Part shown: positions 23,446-31,607 of the stretch, one piece after another
How the letters are laid out: each line of letters begins with the position of its first letter
Numbering within the stretch: position 1 is the first letter of the stretch
From: a virus
Reading direction: 5' to 3' (one strand)
Length of the DNA stretch: 38,368 nt
Virus record (IMG/VR): IMGVR_UViG_3300036851_000121
Coordinates: 1 to 38,368 of that record
Notes under the pieces: generated by a model
Databases searched by the model: none
The model's input: only the letters and a program-made list of their open reading frames with translations
What the model was told of the DNA's origin: nothing
Made by a program: the position numbers and the translations under genes

Positions 23446-24318
23446 ATGGACGAAAAAGACAAAGACAAACCGACAGTCCAGACCGAAACCCGCGAAGTGA
23501 TCACGGAGGCCGAAGTCCCGCAGATCATCGAGGAAGGGCCGACGCTTCCGCAGATACTTACCGCGGCATATGTCGAGCGCTTCGAGAAGGGAATCGAGAT
23601 CTACAAGCGCTTCGTGTCGGCGTGCTACCGGCTCACCCGTGAAAGTCATTGGGTAAACCATGGCACGGCGGAAAAGCCGCGCTTCTCGCTGCAAGGCCCG
23701 GGCGCCGAGGCGCTAATGAATCCGCTCGGGATTAGCTACGACGAGCCGCAGGTCAAGCGCGAGCTCGTCGACGGCGAAGACGGCCGAAAGTTTTATCGCT
23801 ATTGGGTGCAGGGCTTCATGGAATCCGCGGCGCTTTCCCGGCGCGGTTTTTATTACGGCTATTGTGACAGCCGCGACCCGTTTTTTAACGCTCGGCCGGG
23901 ATGGAAACCCGAGACCGGCGAGGGCGACGTCAAGAAGGCGGCCGTCACCAACTGGCTTGTCAACGGCGTGTCGCGCGTGGCCGGACTGCGCGACCCCGAC
24001 CCGGAATTTTTAGCCAAGGCCGGGCTCGACGTCAGCAAGATCACGACGATCGACTACAAGGGCGGCAAGACTCCGCAGGGGTCCAACGAGCCGATCACCG
24101 AGCCGCAACTCAAGCGGCTTTGGGCAATCTGCAAACAGAATGGCGTCGACGCCGCGGCGATCCGAGAAGCCGTCAAGAAAAAATACGAACTCCCGGCGGC
24201 GCCGGAAACCGATGAAGACTTACAACGGGCGATCAAGAAGGCCGACTATCAGGCGCTTTGCGAAGCCGTCGAGCTCGGCGCCTTTAAGAAAGCCAATGGC
24301 GCCAGCAAAGCGGGCTAG
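23446..24318 (+). CDS. DNA-metabolism protein, recombination-associated type
   Basis: 290 residues; GAAGGGAG before ATG. Acidic N-terminal region, then LPQILTAAYVERFEKGIEIY, KRFVSACYRLTRESHWVNHG, PRFSLQGPGAEALMNPLGIS and a C-terminal part with ITEPQLKRLWAICKQNGVDA, a segment often seen in phage recombination or ssDNA-annealing proteins. It precedes a zinc-ribbon protein and a Cas4-like exonuclease, the usual partner genes for phage recombination. I assign the pathway, not a defined activity. Confidence 0.5.
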   Translation: MDEKDKDKPTVQTETREVITEAEVPQIIEEGPTLPQILTAAYVERFEKGIEIYKRFVSACYRLTRESHWVNHGTAEKPRFSLQGPGAEALMNPLGISYDEPQVKRELVDGEDGRKFYRYWVQGFMESAALSRRGFYYGYCDSRDPFFNARPGWKPETGEGDVKKAAVTNWLVNGVSRVAGLRDPDPEFLAKAGLDVSKITTIDYKGGKTPQGSNEPITEPQLKRLWAICKQNGVDAAAIREAVKKKYELPAAPETDEDLQRAIKKADYQALCEAVELGAFKKANGASKAG

Positions 24319-24341
24319 CCGAAACAGGGAGACTTAATAAA

Positions 24342-24554
24342 GTGAGACGCGACCCCATCCAACCGAAGAAGGGCGGCGGCGGCCATGAGCATACTTGCCG
24401 GCGTTGCCATACGCCGCGCGCTTGCTTCAAGGAAAAGTGCAGCGAACCGCAGACAACGCTTTGTCACAAATGTTTAACCCGGCAATTCCCCGAAGTGAAA
24501 ATCTACCGAAAAGTTACGGAGGTAAAAGAAACATGGACGCCCTGGAAAACCTAA
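24342..24554 (+). CDS. Small zinc-finger protein
   Basis: 70 residues from GTG 24342 (CAGGGAG upstream). CRRCHTPRACFKEKC followed by LCHKCLTRQF gives a zinc-binding pattern. Its last ten codons overlap the start of the nuclease gene in another frame; the peptide VKETWTPW from this overlap recurs inside the nuclease, because the underlying DNA is duplicated there. Confidence 0.5.
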   Translation: MRRDPIQPKKGGGGHEHTCRRCHTPRACFKEKCSEPQTTLCHKCLTRQFPEVKIYRKVTEVKETWTPWKT

Positions 24555-24742
24555 GCGCCGCTTTGGATATGACCGAGAAGGCGCTCGACTCAAGCAAGCG
24601 CACCGACCCCGAGCTCGCCGACAAACTCAAGCGGCGCGCCGTAAAAGAAACATGGACGCCCTGGAACATGGACGCCCTGGAAAACCTAAGCGCCGCTTTG
24701 GATATGACCGAGAAGGCGCGCGACTCAAGCAAGCGCACCGAC
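24531..24742 (+). repeat. In-frame tandem duplication, period 135 bp
   Basis: 24531-24607 and 24666-24742 are 77-bp copies with a single mismatch (24585 t, 24720 g). Between them lie a copy of the nuclease 3' region (24607-24640 resembling 25470-25500, one mismatch) and a copy of the gene's own start region (24641-24665 equals 24522-24546). Confidence 0.85.
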
Positions 24743-25753
24743 GAGCCGACCGTCGAGGATCTCTGTAAAGAGATCGCCGAACGGCGCCGCACGAAGTACG
24801 CCAACCGCACGAAACCTTATCCACGCAACAACCCGATCGCCTCGGACATTTCCGATTGCGTGCGCGAGACCGTGCTCGGCATCACGCAATGGAAAGAGCG
24901 CCCGGACTTTCCGATCGCGGCCGTCGAGCGCATGGAGCGCGGTAACCAGATCGAAGACTTGACGCTCCGCGAGCTCATGGAATTGGGCTACAGCGTGCGC
25001 GTAGACCGCCAACCCTTCGAACTGCGCGACAAGAAGGGCCGGCTCATTAGCCGCGGCCGCGTCGACGCCTTCATCAAAGTCGGCCGTAAAGAGTACCCAC
25101 TGGAATGCAAGAGCATGAATCCCAACATCTACAGCCGCATCGACACGCAAGAAGACTTCGACTCATATTCGTTTTTTCGAAAGTATCCGCGGCAGCTTCA
25201 AAGCTACCTACTCGCCAACAATTTCGAGGAGGGCTTTTGGTTGATCGACGATTGCATGGGACATTGGAAGCTCATCCCTTGCCGGCTCGACTACGACCGC
25301 GCGGAGAAAATTCTCAAGCACACCGAGCAAGCCGTCGAGCATATCGCCGCCGGAACACTTCCCGGCTACCACACCGACCCGTCTTACTGCCTCAAGTGTT
25401 GGGCGTTCAAGCGAGTTTGTACGCCGCCGTTCTTTTCCGGCGAAGGCATGAAGGCCATCAACGACCCCGAGCTCGCCGACAAGCTCAAGCGGCGCGCCGA
25501 GCTCGACGCCGCGGCGAGCGAATACGATCGGCTCGACAAAGACGTAAAAGAGACGCTCAAGGAAGCGATGAAGCCGACCGACGTTTTCATCATCGGCGAC
25601 TTCATGATCACGGCTGAAGAGAAGGAGCGCCGTTACAAGGCGCAGCCGGCCAAGCCGGCGCATACGACAACGTTTCTCGGACTGGAGATCGAGAAAATCA
25701 GCGAAGAGGCGGCGATCGAGAAATCGGACGCCGACTATAACGCGAGGAGTTAA
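24533..25753 (+). CDS. Cas4/RecB-like exonuclease with iron-sulphur cluster
   Basis: 406 residues from ATG 24533, preceded by GGAGG. PD-(D/E)XK nuclease features: D178 (SRGRVDAF), E191 and K193 (PLECKS), and Q221 in RKYPRQLQSYLLA. Four cysteines fit a [4Fe-4S] cluster: C109 plus C286, C289 and C296 (YCLKCWAFKRVC). Such nucleases resect DNA ends in phage recombination. The first 70 residues contain a 45-codon in-frame duplication of the N-terminus (MDALENLSAALDMTEKA twice) with a copy of PELADKLKRRA from the C-terminal region between them. The second ATG at 24668 or 24653 could be the ancestral start. Confidence 0.8.
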   Translation: MDALENLSAALDMTEKALDSSKRTDPELADKLKRRAVKETWTPWNMDALENLSAALDMTEKARDSSKRTDEPTVEDLCKEIAERRRTKYANRTKPYPRNNPIASDISDCVRETVLGITQWKERPDFPIAAVERMERGNQIEDLTLRELMELGYSVRVDRQPFELRDKKGRLISRGRVDAFIKVGRKEYPLECKSMNPNIYSRIDTQEDFDSYSFFRKYPRQLQSYLLANNFEEGFWLIDDCMGHWKLIPCRLDYDRAEKILKHTEQAVEHIAAGTLPGYHTDPSYCLKCWAFKRVCTPPFFSGEGMKAINDPELADKLKRRAELDAAASEYDRLDKDVKETLKEAMKPTDVFIIGDFMITAEEKERRYKAQPAKPAHTTTFLGLEIEKISEEAAIEKSDADYNARS

Positions 25754-25777
25754 CCAAAACCGCAGACCGGGGGAGCA

Positions 25778-25975
25778 ATGTCCAAATACTTAGCCTACCT
25801 CTTGATCCGGCGGCGCGTGCGAAAGATCACGCGCGAGCCGGATTTCCTTAGCATCATGGCTGGCGCCCGGATCAACTGCGGCGCCAACCACGGCGAGAGC
25901 TCCTATTACGGCGCTTGGAAGTGGCCGCGCGCAACGTGGTTTCAGAACCGAAAAAGGGAGATCGGGACGCTATGA
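25778..25975 (+). CDS. Small basic protein of unknown function
   Basis: 65 residues; GGGGGAG before ATG. Basic N-terminal helix (YLAYLLIRRRVRKITREPDF) and an aromatic C-terminal half (SSYYGAWKWPRATWFQNRKR). Overlaps the replication gene by four bases. No family recognised. Confidence 0.4.
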   Translation: MSKYLAYLLIRRRVRKITREPDFLSIMAGARINCGANHGESSYYGAWKWPRATWFQNRKREIGTL

Positions 25976-26676
25976 GTTGGGAAGCTTTGACATGGGCAGT
26001 ACAACGAAAAGCCGGGTCACCAGCGGCAAAGTTACTACTGCTTTTATTAGCCAACCGCACGAACACAGACACGGAAGTTTGCTACCCGTCGATTGATCGC
26101 TTAGCCGAAGACAGCGAGCTCAACCGGAGCACGGTGATCCGAAACCTTAAAGCTTTGGAAACCAGAGGAATACTCCGAGTTGAACGCCGGCTTGATCAAT
26201 ACGGCCGTAACGAAGCAAACGTCTATCGGCTTTTGATGAACGTGAAAGTGGGGGCTAGGGTGGCGCCGCGCCACCCTGATAGTGGCACAGTGCGACCCAT
26301 GGAGGGTGGCGTAGTGCCACCCGAATCAGAACTCTTTAATCAGAATAAGAATCAGAAGAAGAGAGAGGCCGGCGCTGTCGCGCCTTTTTCTCTCCCCGAT
26401 TGGCTTCCGCTCAACGAGTGGGAAGAATTCCGAGCACACCGAAAGCGCAAACGGGCGCCCATGACCGAAGCAATTGAGCGCCGAATCGTCGGCGTATTGG
26501 ACAAGCTTCGAGTGCTCGGGCATGACCCGGCCAAAGTTTTAACCGAGGCGATCGATCGGAATTGGACGGCGATCAAAGTGGATTGGATTCACAAAGAGGC
26601 CAAGCGGCCGGCCGAGCCGAAGGGATTCGCCGGACTGCGGGAAGTCTTAAGAAGTGAGAATCAAAACAAGCATTAA
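25972..26676 (+). CDS. Replication initiation-like protein (winged HTH, phage O/DnaD type)
   Basis: 234 residues from ATG 25972 in an ATGA overlap. N-terminal winged helix-turn-helix of the HTH_36 type: AAKLLLLLLANRTNTDTEVC, YPSIDRLAEDSELNRSTVIR, NLKALETRGILRVERR and NEANVYRL. A polar linker leads to a helical C-terminal domain (LPLNEWEEFRAHRKRKRAPM). Phage O-like and DnaD-like proteins bind the phage origin and recruit helicase. The linker DNA (26250-26330) contains repeated GTGGCGC/GTGGCAC-like motifs that might be the origin, as in lambdoid O genes. Confidence 0.7.
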   Translation: MSWEALTWAVQRKAGSPAAKLLLLLLANRTNTDTEVCYPSIDRLAEDSELNRSTVIRNLKALETRGILRVERRLDQYGRNEANVYRLLMNVKVGARVAPRHPDSGTVRPMEGGVVPPESELFNQNKNQKKREAGAVAPFSLPDWLPLNEWEEFRAHRKRKRAPMTEAIERRIVGVLDKLRVLGHDPAKVLTEAIDRNWTAIKVDWIHKEAKRPAEPKGFAGLREVLRSENQNKH

Positions 26677-26989
26677 ACAATTCGCGGCGCCATGGGCAAG
26701 ACTGTGCGCGGCTCACCCGCGCCACGAGATTAGCGCGGCGACGCTTACGATCTATCACGAGCGGCTTTGCCGCTACGACGTGAAAACAATAACGGCCGCG
26801 GTTAACCGAGCGATCGACGAGTGCCAGTTCTTTCCGGCCATTGCCGAGCTTTTGCGAATCGTTGAGCGTCTTCCGCCGTCATCGCTTAAGAGACTCGACG
26901 AACCGCGGCCGACGCCCGAGCAGGTCGAGAAAAATCGTAAGGCGATCAACGAAATGATCGAGAGGCTCGCCAATGAAAAAAAGATTTAA
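26654..26989 (+). CDS. Putative helicase loader or loader-like replication protein
   Basis: 111 residues from GTG 26654, overlapping the initiator gene by 23 bases. The pattern ISAATLTIYHERLCRYDVKT, AAVNRAIDECQFFPAIAELL matches small phage proteins that accompany O-like initiators (Y..rL..yd...v..av...i....fFPtiaEi, as in G39P-type loader/inhibitors). It should bring the host DnaB helicase to the phage origin. No ATPase motif is present. Confidence 0.55.
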   Translation: MRIKTSIKQFAAPWARLCAAHPRHEISAATLTIYHERLCRYDVKTITAAVNRAIDECQFFPAIAELLRIVERLPPSSLKRLDEPRPTPEQVEKNRKAINEMIERLANEKKI

Positions 26990-27170
26990 GCGCAGAACTT
27001 ACGATCTCCCCGACTTCCGCGACACCAAGCGCGGCGCCGCATGGTTGGCGGAAATGATTCAAGTATCCGAGGAGCTCGACGCCGGCAAGAAGGCAAAAAT
27101 GGAGACCGTAATCGACCGAATGCAAGCGCCGCTCTTAGCACGCGAGCGCGAGCCGGGCGAGGAGGGATAA
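26973..27170 (+). CDS. Small charged protein of unknown function
   Basis: 65 residues, overlapping the previous gene by 17 bases. Basic start (KKRFKRRTYDLPDFRDTKRG) and a helical acidic/basic remainder. No family recognised. Confidence 0.4.
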   Translation: MKKRFKRRTYDLPDFRDTKRGAAWLAEMIQVSEELDAGKKAKMETVIDRMQAPLLAREREPGEEG

Positions 27171-27173
27171 CCG

Positions 27174-27464
27174 ATGGAGAAACAAACCACACCGATCGGT
27201 CAAGACGTGCGCACGCACTACGACGCGAAGGCCGGGCGGATCTTAAAAAAGGCGATCGGCAAACTTCGCGGCATTTTGCATCCGGGCTTTCATGCGGCCG
27301 TCATCGTGGTCACGCCCGACGGGCATATCTCGCTGGCATCGAACATGAAAGATGATCAAGTCCGAAGCACGATCAGCGCGCTACGCAAAGAACTGGACGA
27401 GGGCGGCGAGCTCAAGCGGGCGCAAACCGTGATCGACAACTTAACCCAAAAAGAGCCGCTATGA
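27174..27464 (+). CDS. Phage protein of unknown function
   Basis: 96 residues; AGGAGGG before ATG. Helix-strand-helix plan with central HAAVIVVTPDGHISLASNMK and a C-terminal helix (TISALRKELDEGGELKRAQT). Overlaps the next gene by four bases. No family recognised. Confidence 0.4.
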   Translation: MEKQTTPIGQDVRTHYDAKAGRILKKAIGKLRGILHPGFHAAVIVVTPDGHISLASNMKDDQVRSTISALRKELDEGGELKRAQTVIDNLTQKEPL

Positions 27465-27901
27465 ACGGCGCAGCCAACGGACTCACGAGCTTTACGGGCG
27501 ACGATCTTTCCGACGGTGCCATCGTCGCCGCGCAATTTGACCGCTACCGGGCGCCCGCTCGAATCAACAACCAGGCGAAGGAGCTCATGTTCGCCGTGCT
27601 AGAGCAAGCGCTCACGACCGTCGCGAACGCCAACATGCACGGCGGCTACAGCCGGAAAACAAAATTCGGTTACGACCAAACCGAGCGGCGCCAACTGCGC
27701 GACATCGAGCAAGACCGCGTATGGTTCGCCGATCGCCAGCGCTGGGACCTGTGCAGCTTCAATGCAATCTGGACGCTGCTCTTCCCGGACTTCGATATTG
27801 AAAAGGCGCGGCGCGAGATCTTGGAACATCCCGGCCAGATCCGCCGCCGGATCAAAGAAATCCGAAAACTCAAACCGAAAGCGGAGGCTGTCAATGAGTG
27901 A
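27461..27901 (+). CDS. Phage protein of unknown function, 146 residues
   Basis: ATGA overlap with the previous gene. Two parts: an N-terminal region with INNQAKELMFAVLEQALTTV and a C-terminal helical, basic region (PDFDIEKARREILEHPGQIR, RRIKEIRKLKPK). One Cys and four Trp. The early replication operon context suggests a DNA-related role, but no family is recognised. Confidence 0.4.
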   Translation: MNGAANGLTSFTGDDLSDGAIVAAQFDRYRAPARINNQAKELMFAVLEQALTTVANANMHGGYSRKTKFGYDQTERRQLRDIEQDRVWFADRQRWDLCSFNAIWTLLFPDFDIEKARREILEHPGQIRRRIKEIRKLKPKAEAVNE

Positions 27902-28100
27902 TATGTGGCACGGCATGGACGAAGAACAAACGGCCAGGCAGATCGAGGACCTCAAAGTGGCGTGCAAAGTCGGCTTCGAAATGCGCAAGAGTCAACGCGC
28001 TTTTTTCGCCAGCAAAGGCAAAGACCGCGACGCGCTGATCGAATCGAAGCGGCTTGAAGCGGCATTCGACGTGCGGCTCGGACTGCTCGGATACAAGTAA
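27894..28100 (+). CDS. Small helical protein of unknown function
   Basis: 68 residues from ATG 27894, overlapping the previous gene by eight bases. Entirely helical (EEQTARQIEDLKVACKVGFE, RDALIESKRLEAAFDVRLGL). No family recognised. Confidence 0.4.
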   Translation: MSDMWHGMDEEQTARQIEDLKVACKVGFEMRKSQRAFFASKGKDRDALIESKRLEAAFDVRLGLLGYK

Positions 28101-28101
28101 A

Positions 28102-28251
28102 ATGGCGGCGACACTTTGCGGCGCTTGTGAAAATGGAGAACACCACGCTTGCGGAATGCAGACATGGTGCGAGTGCGAGTGCGAGCCGGAATTTTGCGAA
28201 TGCGGGTGTTGCAGGGGAGTGGAGCCGCCGGCCGAAGATTGCGACGATTAA
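28102..28251 (+). CDS. Cysteine-rich 49-residue protein, metallothionein-like composition
   Basis: ATG 28102 two bases after the previous stop. Eleven of 49 residues are Cys (6, 9, 17, 23, 25, 27, 32, 34, 36, 37, 47), in CxxC and CxC pairs, plus HH at 14-15. The sequence CECECEPEFCECGCC is the densest part. This suits a small metal-binding cluster protein. Short, so missed by length-filtered gene callers. Codon use matches its neighbours; no family recognised. Confidence 0.5.
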   Translation: MAATLCGACENGEHHACGMQTWCECECEPEFCECGCCRGVEPPAEDCDD

Positions 28252-28282
28252 CTACAGCAGCAAAAACCAAAGGAGGAACGAA

Positions 28283-28708
28283 ATGGCAGAGGACACTTTC
28301 ACTCAGGATCTAGCCGTCAAGCTTTCGGCCGACGAGCTCGCCGGCATGGGCAAGAAAAACGCGGCGCTCGTCGAGGAGTACCAAGAGATCGAAGACGAAA
28401 AGAAGGAAGCCGCGGCGCAAGCGCAAGCAAAGCTTTCCGAGAAGTGGGAACGGATCGCAAAGCTATCCAAGGCGATCCGCTCGGGCGTCGAGATTCGCGC
28501 GGTTAAATGCCGCGTGGTGAAGAGCTTCGAGGAAAAGGCCGCGATCACTTACCGGCTCGACACCAACGAAGAGATCAACCGCCGGGCGCTCACGATCGAG
28601 GAGCTCGAAAAGCTCACACAGCGGCCGCTCTTGCTCGAGGATCGCCGCCGGGCAATGGGCGAGAAGCGCGGCCGCGGCCGGCCGAGGAAGGAAGGGCCGC
28701 AAGCATGA
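28283..28708 (+). CDS. Coiled-coil protein with AT-hook-like tail
   Basis: 141 residues from ATG 28283 (AGGAGG upstream). The N-terminal half is a coiled coil (ALVEEYQEIEDEKKEAAAQA, KLSEKWERIAKLSKAIRSGV), followed by a small beta part (EIRAVKCRVVKSFEEKAAIT) and the C-terminal AT-hook core KRGRGRPRK. DNA binding in the minor groove is therefore likely. Function unknown; possibly a nucleoid-associated or silencing-type phage protein. Confidence 0.5.
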   Translation: MAEDTFTQDLAVKLSADELAGMGKKNAALVEEYQEIEDEKKEAAAQAQAKLSEKWERIAKLSKAIRSGVEIRAVKCRVVKSFEEKAAITYRLDTNEEINRRALTIEELEKLTQRPLLLEDRRRAMGEKRGRGRPRKEGPQA

Positions 28709-29223
28709 GCAAGGCTGTTACGCACAAAGGCTACGAGATCCGGCTAACCGACGATTTTCGCTTTGCGGTCAAGGGCGAGGGCTTCGCCGAAGAGGCGATC
28801 TTTTCGAGCCTAGAAACCGCAAAGGCAACGATCGACAAAACGATTCACTTTGTCGCCAAAAAGAAAACGCTCGCGCTCCCGATCATGAACGGCGCCGGCA
28901 AGGAGTTTGAGATCACCGGGATCAATCTACACACCGATGAATTTACCACCAAGCCGCCGACGACGCGCTCGTATTCGTGGAGCGACGACGACATTAGCGG
29001 GCAATATTATCCGCGCGTCGAAACGCTCAAGCCGCTGATCGCGAAAGTAAGACGGCTTCGAAAAGAGCTCGCCGCGGCAGAGAAGGAGCTCGAAAACTAT
29101 CAGATCACAAAAAGCCGCGGGCGCGTCTCGCCGGAGCGTTACCCCGAGGCGCTCGAAGAACTTATGAAAGAGCACGCGGAGACGACGGCCGCGGCGGAGA
29201 AGCTCGGCAAGAGGGGAGAATGA
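28705..29223 (+). CDS. Phage protein of unknown function with C-terminal coiled coil
   Basis: 172 residues from ATG 28705, ATGA overlap with the previous gene. N-terminal beta-rich part (YEIRLTDDFRFAVKGEGFAE, VAKKKTLALPIMNGAGKEFE) and a coiled-coil C-terminus (VRRLRKELAAAEKELENYQI). No family recognised. The close coupling to the AT-hook gene suggests joint function. Confidence 0.4.
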   Translation: MSKAVTHKGYEIRLTDDFRFAVKGEGFAEEAIFSSLETAKATIDKTIHFVAKKKTLALPIMNGAGKEFEITGINLHTDEFTTKPPTTRSYSWSDDDISGQYYPRVETLKPLIAKVRRLRKELAAAEKELENYQITKSRGRVSPERYPEALEELMKEHAETTAAAEKLGKRGE

Positions 29224-29663
29224 AAAAGAAAATACTACTAGGCGCGCTCGGCGCCGTGTTTGTGGCAACCGCAGCGCTTACGGTTATCAAGACCGTCGAT
29301 AGTTGGGTGGTTCGAAGCACGCGCGACGACGTGCGTTCAGCGATCGAGATTCACCCGACCAAGGGACGCAAGCCACTCGTCGACGCTTTGGCCGAGCTCG
29401 TTTGGTATCGCAAGGAGTTTAACGCCGGATGCTACGAGCGCATGAACATCAGCGCCATGAATGACAACGAACCCATGTACCGGATCGGCGTGGAGCGCGG
29501 CAACTGTCCCGAAGATGAACACCGGCCGATCGTTTTTTGCATGGAGCGGCCAGAGATCGAGCGCGGCTTGCCGGCGCATTGCCCCCTTATCATCGATGCA
29601 GACGGCAAAAGCGTTCACGTAACCGGGAAGCTCTACATCAATGGCGTGGAGATTGAACCGTGA
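29220..29663 (+). CDS. Exported or membrane-anchored protein of unknown function
   Basis: 147 residues, ATGA overlap. An N-terminal signal or anchor (KKKILLGALGAVFVATAALT) precedes a soluble domain with four Cys (AGCYERM, RGNCPED, VFCMERP, AHCPLII) that could form disulphides in the periplasm. Overlaps the next gene, which uses a GTG start. No family recognised. Confidence 0.45.
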   Translation: MKKKILLGALGAVFVATAALTVIKTVDSWVVRSTRDDVRSAIEIHPTKGRKPLVDALAELVWYRKEFNAGCYERMNISAMNDNEPMYRIGVERGNCPEDEHRPIVFCMERPEIERGLPAHCPLIIDADGKSVHVTGKLYINGVEIEP

Positions 29664-29857
29664 CCATCAATCAACAAAAGCTTGCGATCATGGGCGAGCT
29701 CGCCAAAGCGGTCGACAAACGAAACAGCAAGAAGGCGGACCGCTGGAATCAACAGCTAGTGGAGCATGCGGAGCAAATCGCCGCGGCGCATTCGGCGGAG
29801 TCGCTGAATCAGCGGATTAACGAACTGCGGGACTTGTTCACAGAGAGAAGACAATGA
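29660..29857 (+). CDS. Small helical protein of unknown function
   Basis: 65 residues from GTG 29660 in a four-base overlap; ends in another four-base overlap with the ASCH gene. Helical and polar (KLAIMGELAKAVDKRNSKKA, HSAESLNQRINELRDLFTER). No family recognised. Confidence 0.4.
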   Translation: MTINQQKLAIMGELAKAVDKRNSKKADRWNQQLVEHAEQIAAAHSAESLNQRINELRDLFTERRQ

Positions 29858-30384
29858 AAACGCTTTCACTCTATCAACCATGGGCGACGCTCGTCGTCAT
29901 CGGCGCGAAGAAATTTGAAACCAGATCATGGGCGACAAACTACCGCGGGCCGTTGCTCATTCATGCGTCGAAGAAATTCACGCGAGAAGATCAACGGCTT
30001 TGCTACGCAGCGCCGTTTTCAAAATATGTCGGCGGTCACTTCCTAGACCGCGGCGCGATCCTTGGCCGCGTCGAGCTCGTCGACTGCATCACGACGGAAG
30101 AGTGGCTAAAGCAGAACACGCAGCCGGCCGGACCAATTAAGCGCTTGGTTTTAGTGGACACAACCAAGGGCGAGGAATTATTTCTAAAACAAACGAGCGC
30201 GGAAGAGTATCACTTCGGCGACTTCTCTTACGGCCGCTTCGCTTGGAAGCTTGAGAACCCGATCGAGTTCGACGAACCGATAGCGGCGAAGGGCTCGCTT
30301 GGACTTTGGGAATTCCCCGAGAGCGCGCTTGGACATCTAGCGGAAAAGAAAATCGACGAAAAATCTACGGAAAGGCAACCATGA
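29854..30384 (+). CDS. ASCH-domain protein
   Basis: 176 residues. N-terminal ASCH pattern: SLYQPWATLVVIGAKKFETR, SWATNYRGPLLIHASKKFTR, later GAILGRVELVDCIT and FAWKLENPIEF with KGSLGLWEF at the end. ASCH folds resemble PUA and are thought to bind RNA; several act as hydrolases of modified nucleosides. In phages they are common in early operons. The specific activity here is unknown. Coupled to both neighbours by ATGA overlaps. Confidence 0.85.
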   Translation: MKTLSLYQPWATLVVIGAKKFETRSWATNYRGPLLIHASKKFTREDQRLCYAAPFSKYVGGHFLDRGAILGRVELVDCITTEEWLKQNTQPAGPIKRLVLVDTTKGEELFLKQTSAEEYHFGDFSYGRFAWKLENPIEFDEPIAAKGSLGLWEFPESALGHLAEKKIDEKSTERQP

Positions 30385-30869
30385 CCCCGCTCAGCTTCAC
30401 CGTGTACGGCTCGCCGATCGCGCAGCCGCGCACCAAGGCGCAAGGATTCATCGCCAAGAACGGCCGGCCAATGGCGCACACCTACGAGCCCGGCAAGGCC
30501 GATTCGCCGGCGCGCCAGTGGAAGCACGAAGTCAAGGCCGCGGCCGTGCGGGCGCTGATCGTCTCACTTGGAATCGAGGAGGAGGAGCTCAAAAAGATCG
30601 AGCCGGCAACCGGGCCGATTGTCATGTCGATCCTGATTTATTTTCCGCGGCCGAAGAATCTTTGTCGGAAGAAAGATCCACCCGGCGCCATCCCGCACAC
30701 CGGGAAACGAGACGTTGACAATCTTTACAAGGCGATCGCCGACACGCTCAACACGGTTATCTACAAAGACGACGGCCAGATATTCGACGCGCACGTGCTC
30801 AAGTTTTACCACGAGCTCGACGGCCGGCCGCGCGCGGAGATCACGATCGAGGAGATTAGCGCGCCGTGA
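30381..30869 (+). CDS. rusA: RusA-type Holliday junction resolvase
   Basis: 162 residues from ATG 30381. Begins LSFTVYGSPIAQPRTKA and carries the RusA active-site layout DVDNLYKAIADTLNTVIYKD (D111, D113, N114, K117, D121) followed by DDGQIFDAHV (D130, D131). RusA cuts Holliday junctions and helps resolve branched DNA before packaging. Length is slightly above the typical 120-140. Four-base overlap with both neighbours. Confidence 0.9.
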   Translation: MTPLSFTVYGSPIAQPRTKAQGFIAKNGRPMAHTYEPGKADSPARQWKHEVKAAAVRALIVSLGIEEEELKKIEPATGPIVMSILIYFPRPKNLCRKKDPPGAIPHTGKRDVDNLYKAIADTLNTVIYKDDGQIFDAHVLKFYHELDGRPRAEITIEEISAP

Positions 30870-31153
30870 AGTTTCTCGTTTATGTCGACACGCTCGACCC
30901 GGTAACTTACAAGATCGAGCGCAACTGGAAGCCAATAGGCTACGTGATCGTCACCGGCATCCAGGCCGGCCGCGAGCTCGCCCGCTCAAAGTTTCACTTG
31001 CGCCCGAATCAACGGCCGTACCTGCACAAAGACCCGTACACGGTAAACAAGATATTGGGACACTTCCGCGCGGCGGAGCGAGAGCACAAGCCGATCGGAT
31101 TTAGCGAAGCATACGAGCGCATGAAACGGCGAAGGAGAGGCGGCGCGATATGA
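30866..31153 (+). CDS. Small basic phage protein
   Basis: 95 residues, ATGA overlap with rusA. Beta-rich start (KFLVYVDTLDPVTYKIERNW, IGYVIVTGIQAGRELARSKF) and a very basic end (ERMKRRRRGGA). Location after RusA suggests a nucleic-acid role. No family recognised. Confidence 0.4.
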   Translation: MKFLVYVDTLDPVTYKIERNWKPIGYVIVTGIQAGRELARSKFHLRPNQRPYLHKDPYTVNKILGHFRAAEREHKPIGFSEAYERMKRRRRGGAI

Positions 31154-31587
31154 CTACAAACGAAAAACTCAAGGCACTAATCCGCCGGCGCGACTGGCTT
31201 AGCCAACGACTCGAACAGATCGACCGCGGCGGCAAGGCCGCATCCTACGACGCCGCGGAGCTCGCGGCGCTACGATGGGCGATCGAGATCGTCGAGAAAG
31301 ACGTCGGCGTTATTCACCTAGAGAGCCCGCCGCCGGCGGCGCCTGACTTCGGCGAGCTCACAAAACGTGCCGCCTCGAACTATGCCGAGATCCAAGAGCA
31401 TTGCGTCGGGCAACTGAAACGGCTCGACCTTACCGATCCGATCCGTTTCATTGTTCACACCGGCGACATGCTCGCTCAAAAAGAGATCCGCCAGATCCGG
31501 CGCGGGCCGATCGGCTTCGAGATCGGAATGAACGTCGGCAACCGTGCAACTCTATTCACCGCAACCCCGAAAATATTCGACAATTAG
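31150..31587 (+). CDS. Last gene of early operon, unknown function
   Basis: 145 residues, ATGA overlap. The N-terminal 55 residues are a charged coiled-coil-like helix (LKALIRRRDWLSQRLEQIDR), the C-terminal part is mixed alpha/beta (KRLDLTDPIRFIVHTGDMLA, GPIGFEIGMNVGNRATLF). No family recognised. No intrinsic terminator follows before the next promoter at 31608. Confidence 0.4.
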   Translation: MTTNEKLKALIRRRDWLSQRLEQIDRGGKAASYDAAELAALRWAIEIVEKDVGVIHLESPPPAAPDFGELTKRAASNYAEIQEHCVGQLKRLDLTDPIRFIVHTGDMLAQKEIRQIRRGPIGFEIGMNVGNRATLFTATPKIFDN

Positions 31588-31607
31588 CCCGTTTCGACAC
31601 TTCGTTA

